Below are positions 52,925 to 60,761 of a DNA stretch of 64,000 nucleotides, piece by piece; positions within the stretch are counted from its first letter, which is position 1; every line of letters starts with the position of its first letter. Both the position numbers and the translations under genes were made by a program. The stretch comes from Bosea vestrisii (GTDB lineage Bacteria; Pseudomonadota; Alphaproteobacteria; Rhizobiales; Beijerinckiaceae), in assembly GCF_030144325.1 (NCBI RefSeq), contig NZ_CP126307.1:1488001-1552000 (forward strand), given 5' to 3'. Below the pieces are notes generated by a model. It made no database searches and had not been told where the DNA came from. It saw only the letters and a program-made list of their open reading frames with translations.

Positions 52925-53800
52925 TCAAGCCGCCAAGCTCGCCCTGACTTCCGCCACGCTCGCAGGTCGACCGCCGGCAGCCTCGACCTTGCGGACCATG
53001 TCGGTAGTCAATTGCGCATTGCTGCGCGTCTCCCCGAAGGCCGCATCCTCCAGCCCGGCGCGGACATGGACGCCGCGCGCCACCGCCGGCCCGACAATCT
53101 CGCCGAGGTCGACACCTAGCCCCGCGATCATCACCGGCACCTGCGGCGCACAGTCGGCCAGCAGCGCGAGATGCGCGTCCAGTGCGTAGGGCTTCGGCGG
53201 AAAGCCCCAGGCGAAGGCATCGGAGAACATCAGCCGGTAGATCGGCGTCGGCATGCCGGGATAAGCCTTGGCAAGTGCTGTCCCCAGCCGGGTGAAGCCG
53301 GGCTCGTAGATCGCATAGCTCGGATGGATCTTGTGGCGCTGCGCGACGTCCATCCCCTCGCGGATATGCTCGCCGGGGTTCTGGTAGATGAAGCCCGGCT
53401 CGCCGTCTGGGATTCCGGCGAAGGTCGTCCAGTTGCACGAGCCGGGATCGAGCACGCCCCATTCGACGAGGCCGCGCTTCGCCAGCTCCTCCAGATGCGT
53501 GTAGCGGCCGGAGCCGATCATGTCGCCGGCATAACCAGAGCCGAGGATCGGAATCGTCGGATAGATGATCGCATCCACCTTGGCCCTGATGCCTTCGATC
53601 GCCTGCGCATACAGTTCCCAATCGTCGCGCTGCCGGCCGGTCTCGACGTCGTAGACATGCAGATGGACGATCGCCGCACCGGCCTCGACCGCCGCGATCC
53701 CGTCCGCGATGATGTCGGGAATTGCGATCGGGATGCCGGGCTGGCGTTCCTTGCCCCAGGGACCGTTGATCGCAGCCTCGATCCAGATCGGCGTGGTCAT
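52925..53800 (-). CDS. BKACE-family beta-keto acid cleavage enzyme
   Basis: A 291-residue TIM-barrel enzyme of the 3-keto-5-aminohexanoate cleavage (Kce/BKACE, DUF849) family, which splits beta-keto acids with acetyl-CoA. The zinc motif VHLHVYD gives His46 and His48; ARPIEAAINGPWGKER-like sequence opens the barrel (IWIEAAINGPWGKE), and GLVEWGVLDPGSCNW follows. The exact substrate is unknown for most of the family. The ATG at 53800 overlaps the Doc toxin stop by 4 bp. Confidence 0.92.
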   Translation of the reverse strand: MTTPIWIEAAINGPWGKERQPGIPIAIPDIIADGIAAVEAGAAIVHLHVYDVETGRQRDDWELYAQAIEGIRAKVDAIIYPTIPILGSGYAGDMIGSGRYTHLEELAKRGLVEWGVLDPGSCNWTTFAGIPDGEPGFIYQNPGEHIREGMDVAQRHKIHPSYAIYEPGFTRLGTALAKAYPGMPTPIYRLMFSDAFAWGFPPKPYALDAHLALLADCAPQVPVMIAGLGVDLGEIVGPAVARGVHVRAGLEDAAFGETRSNAQLTTDMVRKVEAAGGRPASVAEVRASLAA

Positions 53801-54192
53801 GCAGGCGCATCCTTCGGCCAGTTGTCACGGATCCAGCGCGTCAGCCCCTCTTCCTCGACCTCGCCGGCCGCGAGCGCAAGGATGATGGCAGCTGCATCGG
53901 CTTCGCTCGGCGCGAACTCGATCCCGTTCAGCCGAAGGAAGATGATCAGCGCCAGCAGCGCGACGCGCTTGTTGCCATCGATGAAGGGATGGTTCTTGGC
54001 GATGCCGAACGCATAAGCGGCCGCCAGTGCAGCCATGTCGGTCTCGCCATAGGCAAAGCGGTTGATCGGCCGTGCCAGAGCCGATTCCAGCAAGCCCCGA
54101 TCACGAATACCGTCAGGACCGCCAAAGAGCGCCAACTGCTCGGAATGGATATCGGCGACGACGTCGGGCGTGAGCCAGAACGGCTCGCTCAT
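53797..54192 (-). CDS. doc: Doc/Fic-type toxin
   Basis: A 131-residue death-on-curing toxin. The Fic motif HPFIDGNKR (His68-Arg76) is intact. Doc phosphorylates and inactivates elongation factor Tu in the P1 system; the same activity is inferred here. The start overlaps the AbrB-like antitoxin stop by 4 bp, and the stop overlaps the BKACE gene by 4 bp. The usual Doc partner is Phd, but here it is an AbrB/MazE-type protein. Confidence 0.92.
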   Translation of the reverse strand: MSEPFWLTPDVVADIHSEQLALFGGPDGIRDRGLLESALARPINRFAYGETDMAALAAAYAFGIAKNHPFIDGNKRVALLALIIFLRLNGIEFAPSEADAAAIILALAAGEVEEEGLTRWIRDNWPKDAPA

Positions 54193-54449
54193 TTCGCCAG
54201 CTCGCGCAACGCATTGGCATATTGCTTCATCGCCTTGCGCGCGATCGCCATGGTGCGCTCGTGCAGGTCGTCATGAGGCGTCAGCTTGAAGGCGCCTTCC
54301 GGCTGCTCGACCACCGTCAGCTTGTCGCCTTCCGCCAGCTTCAGCCGCGCCAGCAATTCCTTCGGCAGGATGATGCCGACTGAATTGCCGATCTTGCGAA
54401 CCTGCAGGACCATGGCCTGCTCGCCGGCAGGCTTCTCGGGCTTGTTCAT
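54189..54449 (-). CDS. AbrB/MazE-type antitoxin
   Basis: An 86-residue protein with a SpoVT-AbrB swapped-hairpin DNA-binding domain (LQVRKIGNSVGIILPKELLA, residues ~15-60) and a C-terminal helical tail (RTMAIARKAMKQYANALREL) that could bind and neutralise Doc. The ATG at 54449 stands after AAGGAG. A GTTATAC...GTATAAC palindrome lies upstream for autoregulation. The tail overlaps the doc start by 4 bp. Confidence 0.92.
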   Translation of the reverse strand: MNKPEKPAGEQAMVLQVRKIGNSVGIILPKELLARLKLAEGDKLTVVEQPEGAFKLTPHDDLHERTMAIARKAMKQYANALRELAK

Positions 54450-54468
54450 GGCGTGCTCCTTGAGCGGC

Positions 54469-54487
54469 GTTATACAAACCGTATAAC
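54469..54487. promoter_or_regulatory. Operator palindrome of the AbrB-Doc operon
   Basis: Perfect arms GTTATAC and GTATAAC with a five-base spacer (AAACC), 20 bp upstream of the antitoxin ATG. It overlaps the probable promoter (TATAAC-like). This is typical autoregulation by AbrB-type antitoxins. Confidence 0.7.
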
Positions 54488-54539
54488 ACGAACTCCGCCC
54501 ACGCGCAGCCCGGCAGGCAGTGGGAGCCGGCCGGCCAGG

Positions 54540-55169
54540 TCAGGGAAAGCTCTCGATCCGCTCATAGATCAGGCCCGAGCCGGGAGCCGACAGGGTCTCG
54601 ACCTGCATTGCATCCCGCATGCCTTCGGCCATGGCCCGAGCCGCCCGGAATGTTGCGGCGAAGACGAGCGCGACCGCCTCCTCCGGCATGCCCGCCTGCT
54701 TCATGATCGGATGGCCGCCGGCATCGGGCGCGGTCCTGCCAAGCCTGATCGTCGCGGGTTTTTTGGCCGCCATCCATTCGGCTGCGCGCGTCGCGCTCGC
54801 ATCGGGCATCCGCAGAATGACGAGGAACTCGCCATGCGGACAATCGGCGCCGATCAGGGCGCGGCAGGCGAGCCGCAGCGGATTGCGCAGATAAGGCCGC
54901 ATCGCCTGCGTAACCGCATCGGGCTGCTCGGCGAGCCGGCGATAATCGGGCGAAGCGAGCACTGCGATGTCAGCGAGATCGTAGACCGTCAGGTATTCCG
55001 GTGAGCCGCCGCTCGTCCGGTAGCGCGTGGAGCGCAGGATGCCCGGCACCGTCAGCCGCTGCGGGACATGATGGCGGCCATGCCAGCTTTCATAGGCTTC
55101 GCGCTGCTCGGAAACGACATCGTTGGCGAAGACGAGGAAAGCGCTGCTCACTGAAGCGGTGGACGTCAT
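54540..55169 (-). CDS. Unknown protein, ferredoxin-like (EthD-type) fold suspected
   Basis: A 209-residue cytosolic protein. The pattern YESWHGRHHVPQRLTVPGIL followed by STRYRTSGGSPEYLTVYDL resembles dimeric alpha/beta-barrel proteins (EthD or DUF4286-like) in which HHVP-type sequence is a hallmark. No catalytic assignment is possible. The start overlaps the stop of the alcohol dehydrogenase gene by 4 bp (ATGA at 55166-55169), so it belongs to the LysR-Bug-ADH row. Confidence 0.7.
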   Translation of the reverse strand: MTSTASVSSAFLVFANDVVSEQREAYESWHGRHHVPQRLTVPGILRSTRYRTSGGSPEYLTVYDLADIAVLASPDYRRLAEQPDAVTQAMRPYLRNPLRLACRALIGADCPHGEFLVILRMPDASATRAAEWMAAKKPATIRLGRTAPDAGGHPIMKQAGMPEEAVALVFAATFRAARAMAEGMRDAMQVETLSAPGSGLIYERIESFP

Positions 55170-56170
55170 GGCTGCAGCATCACCTTGATCGCGGCACGGC
55201 TGCGCATCAGGGCAAAGCCGTCCAGCGCCTCGCTCAGCGGCAGACGATGGCTGATCAGCTTGCGAAAGCGTTCCGGCGCCGCGGCAATCGCCGCGACCAC
55301 TTCGCCCCAGCGCGCGAGCGGGGCACGATAGGAGCCAACGACGCTCTGCTCCAGCCGTACCATCGCCGTCAGGTCGAAGCTGGCCGGCCGGGCATGGATA
55401 CCGCAGATCACGAGGACGCCGCCGGGCGCAAGCAGGCGCTGCGCCGCGCTCGCGACCTCCGGCACCCCGGTCGCCTCGAAGATCACATCGAAGCCGGCGG
55501 GTGCCAACGGTTCGCTATCGGCGAGCGCGTCCCTGGTATCGGCGAAACCGAGTGCGCGGGCGCAAGCCAGCCTCGCCCCATCGTCGCGCCCGGCGATCGT
55601 CAGCGCGGCCGCTCCGGCCCGTTCGGCGAAGAGCGCGACGCTGAGCCCGATCGGCCCCGGCCCGAGCACGAGCACGCGCTTGCCCTCGACAGAGCCGGCG
55701 CGCGCCACGGCTTGCGCCGCGACGGTCAGCGGCTCGGTCAGGGCCGCGAGCTCCGGATCGAGCTCGTCGGGCACGTGAACGCAATTGCGCGCCGGCACGC
55801 TCGCCATGCTGGCGAAGCCGCCATCGCGGCGGATGCCGATGCCGGTGCGCGCCGTGCAGCCATCCTCGCCGCATTGCCGGCAGCCTTCGCAACGCCCGCA
55901 GGTCACCGACGGCCTGATCACCACGCGCTGTCCGAGCCACTCGGACGGGCCGCGCTCTATTCTGCCGGCGAATTCATGGCCAAGCGTCACCGGCATGGCG
56001 CTCGCCATCGCCCCATAGCCCGCTGTCCAATCGGCGATGTGCAGATCGGTGCCGCAGATGCCGGCGGCTTCGACCCGGACCAGGACCTCGTCGTCGCGCC
56101 CGCGAACGGGCGCCTCGACCTCGCGGCAGACGAGCCCCGGCTCCGGCGTGGCCTTGCGGATCGCAAGCAT
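55166..56170 (-). CDS. Zinc-binding alcohol dehydrogenase family protein
   Basis: A 334-residue MDR-superfamily oxidoreductase. The catalytic zinc motif GICGTDLHIAD and GHEFAG, and a structural-zinc cluster (CGRCEGCRQCGEDGC), show a full-zinc enzyme of the polyol/L-threonine dehydrogenase type. The Rossmann loop VLGPGPIGLSVALFAERAG follows. The ATG at 56170 gives the start MLAIRKATPEPGL. It lies 10 bp after the Bug receptor gene and overlaps the unknown gene. Substrate is unknown; a polyol or hydroxy acid is a guess. Confidence 0.9.
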   Translation of the reverse strand: MLAIRKATPEPGLVCREVEAPVRGRDDEVLVRVEAAGICGTDLHIADWTAGYGAMASAMPVTLGHEFAGRIERGPSEWLGQRVVIRPSVTCGRCEGCRQCGEDGCTARTGIGIRRDGGFASMASVPARNCVHVPDELDPELAALTEPLTVAAQAVARAGSVEGKRVLVLGPGPIGLSVALFAERAGAAALTIAGRDDGARLACARALGFADTRDALADSEPLAPAGFDVIFEATGVPEVASAAQRLLAPGGVLVICGIHARPASFDLTAMVRLEQSVVGSYRAPLARWGEVVAAIAAAPERFRKLISHRLPLSEALDGFALMRSRAAIKVMLQP

Positions 56171-56180
56171 GACCGCGCTC

Positions 56181-57161
56181 TTACGGGTCGACCTTGACGC
56201 CGGCTTCCTTGACGACCTTGCTCCAGATCTCGCTTTCGCGCTTGAGGAAGCCGTCGAAGTCGAAGCCGACGGCCGCAGGGATCGAGCCACTGGCCGCGAG
56301 CTTGCGTTGCAATTCAGCGTCGCCCAGCGCCGTCGCCAGCGCGGCGCGCAGCTTCTCCGTCAGCGCCGCGGGCGTGCCTTTAGGCGCCATCAGGCCGACC
56401 CAGGCCGAGACGTCGAAATCGGCATAGCCCTGCTCGGCAACGGTCGGAACCTTCGGCAGCAGCCCGGCCCGCTCGCTGGTGGTGACGCCCAGCGCCTTCA
56501 GCGAGCCGCCCTCCACCTGTCCTGCGACCGCCGCCAGCGTCGCGAAGGTGACGTCGAGCGCCCCGCCCGCGACATCCGCGAGTGACGGTCCCTCGCCGCG
56601 ATAGGGCACATGCTGCATCTTGCTTCCGGTGCGCATGGCGAAAAGCTCGCCAGCGAGATGGGCGACGGTCCCGGTGCCGCCCGACGCGAACAGGACGGGC
56701 TCAGGCCGCTTCTTCGCTAGCGCTTCCAAATCCTTCATCGTGTTCACCGGCGAATCCGGCCGGGTCACCACCACGAAGGGCAGCTTCGCCATCAGCCCGA
56801 TCGGCACGAGGTCGCTGCGCCAGTCGAACGGCATGCTCGCCCGCAGCGCCGGATTGATCACCATCGTCGTCGGCGCGGCGAGCAGCATGTAGCCGTCGGG
56901 ATCGGCCTTGGTCACGGCTTGCGTGCCCGTCATCGTCGCGCCACCGCCGCGATTATCGATGATGACGCGCTGTCCGAGGATCTGGCTGAGCGATTCAGCG
57001 ATCAATCGCGCCGTGACATCGACACCGCCGCCGGCGGCAAAGGTGACGATCAGCGTCACGGGCTTGGCCGGGTAGGATTGCGCCAGCGCCGGGCAGGCCA
57101 TCGTGGCCGCCATGCCGGACAGGACGAACCGCCGGCTCACGGCCGGTTGACGCTTCTGCAT
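56181..57161 (-). CDS. Bug-family (TctC-type) periplasmic receptor
   Basis: A 326-residue exported solute receptor of the Bordetella-uptake-gene family. A Tat-like or Sec signal (SRRFVLSGMAATMACPALAQ) leads to the typical YPAKPVTLIVTFAAGGGVD and KLPFVVVTRPDSPVNTMKDL. Bug receptors bind small carboxylates for tripartite transporters, but no tctA or tctB gene is present here, so it is an orphan receptor. The ATG at 57161 has GGGAGGG upstream. It may share regulation with the preceding LysR. Confidence 0.92.
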   Translation of the reverse strand: MQKRQPAVSRRFVLSGMAATMACPALAQSYPAKPVTLIVTFAAGGGVDVTARLIAESLSQILGQRVIIDNRGGGATMTGTQAVTKADPDGYMLLAAPTTMVINPALRASMPFDWRSDLVPIGLMAKLPFVVVTRPDSPVNTMKDLEALAKKRPEPVLFASGGTGTVAHLAGELFAMRTGSKMQHVPYRGEGPSLADVAGGALDVTFATLAAVAGQVEGGSLKALGVTTSERAGLLPKVPTVAEQGYADFDVSAWVGLMAPKGTPAALTEKLRAALATALGDAELQRKLAASGSIPAAVGFDFDGFLKRESEIWSKVVKEAGVKVDP

Positions 57162-57230
57162 GCTGGAACCCTCCCTGGATTTTTCTGCGCGCACTCAAAC
57201 GGAGCCGGCTGGCCGATTCAAGCGACGTTG

Positions 57231-57258
57231 TATGCCAAGGCTATAGCCTTAAGGCATA
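57231..57258. promoter_or_regulatory. Nested palindrome upstream of the Bug receptor gene
   Basis: Perfect AAGGCTATAGCCTT (57237-57250) flanked by TATGCC and GGCATA arms. It sits between the LysR stop (57249) and the Bug ATG (57161). It might be an operator for the receptor operon or an RNA hairpin. Confidence 0.45.
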
Positions 57259-58142
57259 GAGCCGGCTTGCAGCTCATCCTTCAGGCAATTCTCGAAATGC
57301 TCTGTCACCTCGCCACCCGCTGCGAGTGGGCGGTGCAGATAGGCCTCGTATCGCCTGCTCGTCGGCACCGGCAGGCAGCGCAAACGCGACATGTCGGCGG
57401 CACGCACCGTGAACTCGTCGACGATGCAGACGCCGATTCCCGCTTCGACCAGCGCGACCGCCGTTTCGGCGAAGCGCACCATATGCGTCCGGGCGGGCCG
57501 CAACCCGTGATCCGACAGAATGCCGGCCGCCATGTCGCCGTGGACGGAGCGCGGCTGGAAGACAATCCAGGCGCGATCGGCGAGGCTGGCAAGGTTTGCT
57601 TCGCCAGCGGGCACATCGTCCATGCTTGCCGGCATCAGCAGCATAGGCCGGCCGCTGCCGACCTGCGTGCTGACCACCTCGTGATGCATGACCGGAAACA
57701 GCGTCACCGCAGCATCGGCCGAGCCGTCGAGTAGATAGGGCAGCACCTGGCTGACGGTCAGGATGTCGAGCTGCAGCGAGACCGTCGGCATGCGTCCGAG
57801 CAGCCGCGCCAGCGCGGCGGGAACGAGCCCGCGACCGATGCTGGGCGAGGCGCCGCAGCGGAACACAGCGCGTTCCGGCAGCGCCGCCTGCGCCGCCCGC
57901 TCCACGGCGGAGCGCATCTGCTCGAAGGCGCGGTCGATCTCGGCGAGGAAGCGCGAGGCCTCCTGCGTCGGCGTCAGCCGACCACGAACCCGGTTGAACA
58001 GCCTGGCGCCGAGCTGATCCTCCATGCGCAGGATCATCCGCGTCACCGTCGGCTGCGCGATGCGCAACTCGCGGGCGGCGCCGGCGAGGCTGCCGGCCGC
58101 CATCACCGCCTTGAACACCTCGATCTGGCGGAAGGTCAGCAC
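57249..58142 (-). CDS. LysR-family transcriptional regulator
   Basis: A 297-residue LTTR. The N-terminal winged helix (LTFRQIEVFKAVMAAGSLAG, then LRIAQPTVTRMILRMEDQLG) is followed by a periplasmic-binding-like effector domain. The sequence ends at 57249 just upstream of the Bug gene on the same strand, and the probable target is the Bug-ADH-unknown row. The effector is likely to be a carboxylate or its product; this is inferred from position. Confidence 0.92.
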   Translation of the reverse strand: MLTFRQIEVFKAVMAAGSLAGAARELRIAQPTVTRMILRMEDQLGARLFNRVRGRLTPTQEASRFLAEIDRAFEQMRSAVERAAQAALPERAVFRCGASPSIGRGLVPAALARLLGRMPTVSLQLDILTVSQVLPYLLDGSADAAVTLFPVMHHEVVSTQVGSGRPMLLMPASMDDVPAGEANLASLADRAWIVFQPRSVHGDMAAGILSDHGLRPARTHMVRFAETAVALVEAGIGVCIVDEFTVRAADMSRLRCLPVPTSRRYEAYLHRPLAAGGEVTEHFENCLKDELQAGSMP

Positions 58143-58222
58143 GTTATCCTCGCTGGCATTCCGGCGAGGAGGCCGCCGGCATCGACGGCAGCGAAGCCGC
58201 CGAGGCCGGCAGGGTCAAGCGA

Positions 58223-59053
58223 TCACTCGCCCTTGTTGACCGAGATCGGCTTCAGCACGTTGCTCGGCTGGACGTACTTGGCGACCAGCGCGTCATAGGT
58301 GCCGTTCGCCTGCAGCCGCTCCAGCGCGCCCTTGACCGCGTCGCGCAATTGACCGCCCTCGGCCGTCTTCGGGAACGGGATGCCGGTGAGCGAGCGGGTG
58401 AAGGGCTCGCCCAGCGGGATATAGGTGTTCGGCTCGAGCTTCTGGAAGTGGGTCATCGTCTCGCTGCCCTGGACGCCGCCCTGCAGGCGCTGTGTCTTGA
58501 GCTGGGTGCGGGCGTCGACCGAACCTTCGGTGCCGACCACGGTGATCGCCGGCTTGCCCTTGGCGACGCAGTTGGCATCGCTCCACTCGCCGATCTGCTT
58601 CGGCCAGTTGGTCGAGCGGCTGGCGCCGACGCTCTTGCCGCAGAGATCCTCGACCGACTTGATCGTCGAGGCGAAGGCGGTGACCGTATAGAACTGCGCG
58701 CCCGAGACCATGTAGTCGACGAAATCCACCGTCTCGCGCCGCGCCGGCAGGTCGCTCATCCCGGCCATCACCATGTCGACGCGGCCGGTGGTCAGCGAGG
58801 GCAGCATCTGGGCGAAGGCGGTGTCCTGCCATTCGGCCTTGACACCGAGCTCCTTGGCGATCGCCTCGCCGAGCTCGTAGTCGAAGCCCGCCATCGTGTT
58901 GGTCACCGGGTCCTTGTAGACGATCGGCGCATAGTTCGGCTGGGTCGCGATGACGATCTTGCCGGCGGTCTTGATCCGGTCCGGCAGGGCCTGGGCCTGG
59001 GCGGCGAGCGCGGTGCCGGCGAGCAGCGCGGCGGCGAGCGAAAGGCGAAGCAT
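58223..59053 (-). CDS. Amino-acid ABC transporter periplasmic binding protein
   Basis: A 276-residue SBP family 3 protein. The signal peptide is MLRLSLAAALLAGTALAAQAQA, and the mature protein has IVIATQPNYAPIVYKDPVTN, AGFDYELGEAIAKELGVKAE and MLPSLTTGRVDMVMAGMSD. The ATG at 59053 begins the signal peptide. The ligand, inferred from the neighbouring argH, may be an arginine-related or polar amino acid. It is the last gene of the argH-permease-ATPase-SBP operon. Confidence 0.94.
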   Translation of the reverse strand: MLRLSLAAALLAGTALAAQAQALPDRIKTAGKIVIATQPNYAPIVYKDPVTNTMAGFDYELGEAIAKELGVKAEWQDTAFAQMLPSLTTGRVDMVMAGMSDLPARRETVDFVDYMVSGAQFYTVTAFASTIKSVEDLCGKSVGASRSTNWPKQIGEWSDANCVAKGKPAITVVGTEGSVDARTQLKTQRLQGGVQGSETMTHFQKLEPNTYIPLGEPFTRSLTGIPFPKTAEGGQLRDAVKGALERLQANGTYDALVAKYVQPSNVLKPISVNKGE

Positions 59054-59097
59054 GGTGATCTCCCTCTTGTCTTTGCTTGGATCGGCTCGGTCTTGAG

Positions 59098-59871
59098 TCA
59101 TTTGAGGACGGCGGCGATGAAGTCGCGGGTCCGGGTTTGCTGCGGCGCGACCAGCACCTGCTGCGGCGGCCCCTGCTCGACGATCTCGCCCTTGTCCATG
59201 AAGACGACGTCGCTCGCGACCTCGCGGGCGAAGCCGAGCTCATGGGTGACGACGATCATGGTCATGCCGGAGGCGGCAAGGTCGCGCATCACGTTCAGCA
59301 CCTCGCCGACGAGCTCGGGATCGAGCGCCGAGGTCGGCTCGTCGAACAGCATCAGCTGCGGCTTCATCGCCAGTGCGCGGGCGATCGCGATGCGCTGCTG
59401 CTGGCCGCCGGAGAGCTCGATCGGATAGGAATCGCGCTTCTCGGCGAGGCCGACACGCTCGAGGAGGGCCATGCCCTCGGCGATGATCTCGCGCCGCGGC
59501 CGCTTCAGCACCGTGAGCGGGCCCTCGATGATGTTCTGCAGCACCGTCATGTGGTTGAACAGGTTGAAGCGCTGGAAGACCATGCCGGTCTTCAGCCGCT
59601 GGCGCGCGATCTCGACATCGCTGAGCTCGTGCAGCTCATTGCCGACGCGGCGATAGCCGATGAGCTCGCCGGCGACGGTGATCGCGCCGGCGTCGATCTT
59701 CTCGAGCTGGTTGATGCAGCGCAGCAGGGTCGACTTGCCCGAGCCGGACGGACCGATGATGCATTGCACCGCGCCCGGCAGGACCGACAGCGAAACCTTG
59801 TTCAGCGCCTTCAACGGGCCGAACTGCTTGGTGACGCTGGCAGCGACGACGATCGGGGACAAAGCGGTCAC
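59098..59871 (-). CDS. Amino-acid ABC transporter ATP-binding protein
   Basis: A 257-residue ABC ATPase of the GlnQ/HisP type. Walker A GPSGSGKSTLLRCINQLE, the Q-loop in MVFQRFNLFNHMTVLQNI, the signature LSGGQQQRIAIARAL, Walker B MLFDEPTSALDPE and the H-loop VTHELGFAREV are intact. The GTG at 59871 overlaps the permease stop by 4 bp. It powers the transporter with the permease and binding protein of the same operon. Confidence 0.96.
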   Translation of the reverse strand: MTALSPIVVAASVTKQFGPLKALNKVSLSVLPGAVQCIIGPSGSGKSTLLRCINQLEKIDAGAITVAGELIGYRRVGNELHELSDVEIARQRLKTGMVFQRFNLFNHMTVLQNIIEGPLTVLKRPRREIIAEGMALLERVGLAEKRDSYPIELSGGQQQRIAIARALAMKPQLMLFDEPTSALDPELVGEVLNVMRDLAASGMTMIVVTHELGFAREVASDVVFMDKGEIVEQGPPQQVLVAPQQTRTRDFIAAVLK

Positions 59872-60761
59872 GCGGCGGCCTCCTCGGCGATTTGAGGCTT
59901 GGCGCGGCGCTCGCCCCTGCCCTTCGAGAAGGCGCGTTCGAGGAAGAACTGGCCGATCTGCAGGAGAGTGACGACGAGCAGGTACCAGCCGGCCGCGACG
60001 ATCAGCAATTCGATGACGCGGGCATTGGCGTAATAGACATTCTGCGCATTGCGCAGGATCTCGGAAAACTGGATCACGCTGGCGACCGAGGTCAGCTTGA
60101 CCATGCTGATCACCTCGTTGCCGACCGGCGGGATGATCACCCGCATCGCCTGCGGCAGCACGATCCGACGCAAAGTCGTCAACCTTGTCATGCCGATCGC
60201 CTTGGCGGCCTCGGTCTGCCCGAGATCGACCGAGAGGATGCCGGAGCGGACCACCTCGGCGGTATAGGCGCCTTGGTTCATGCCGAGACCCAGGAGTGTC
60301 GCCATGAACGGCCCGATCACGTCGATGGTGCGCCACTCGATCACGCCGGGGATGCCGATCGTCGGGAAGACCAGCGCCAGATTGAACCAAAGCAGCAATT
60401 GCAGCAGCAGCGGCGTGCCCCGGAAGAACCAGATGTAGAACAATGCGACGCCGCGCAGCACCGGGTTCGGCGACATGTACATGATCGCGAAGACCACGCC
60501 GAGCACGATGCCGAGCCCCATCGCGCAAGCGGTCATGATCAGCGTGTTGACGAGGCCGGCCAGAATGGCCGGCGCGGTGAAGAACTGCGCCACCACCGGC
60601 CAGGCGATCTGCCCCTGCGCGAACGCCTTCACGATCCAGGCGAGCACGAACAGGATCGCCGCGGCGGCGATCCAGCGCCCATAGAAGCGCTTGGGCACGA
60701 TGGTCAGGCCGGCGATCTCGGCGAGGCCGCGATCCGGCATGGTCCGGCTTGCGTCACTCAT
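59868..60761 (-). CDS. Amino-acid ABC transporter permease
   Basis: A 297-residue inner-membrane protein of the HisMQ type. About five to six helices follow a cytosolic start; FRGTPLLLQLLLWFNLALVF, GAYTAEVVRSGILSVDLGQT and EAAKAIGMTRLTTLRRIVLP hold the EAA loop that binds the ATPase. Only one permease gene is present, so the channel is probably a homodimer. The ATG at 60761 overlaps the argH stop by 4 bp. Confidence 0.95.
   Translation of the reverse strand: MSDASRTMPDRGLAEIAGLTIVPKRFYGRWIAAAAILFVLAWIVKAFAQGQIAWPVVAQFFTAPAILAGLVNTLIMTACAMGLGIVLGVVFAIMYMSPNPVLRGVALFYIWFFRGTPLLLQLLLWFNLALVFPTIGIPGVIEWRTIDVIGPFMATLLGLGMNQGAYTAEVVRSGILSVDLGQTEAAKAIGMTRLTTLRRIVLPQAMRVIIPPVGNEVISMVKLTSVASVIQFSEILRNAQNVYYANARVIELLIVAAGWYLLVVTLLQIGQFFLERAFSKGRGERRAKPQIAEEAAA

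Noticed and set aside
59098..60528. 476-residue frame ending with the amino-acid ATPase
   Set aside because: The N-terminal part is a shifted reading of the permease. The ATPase begins at the overlapping GTG (59871).
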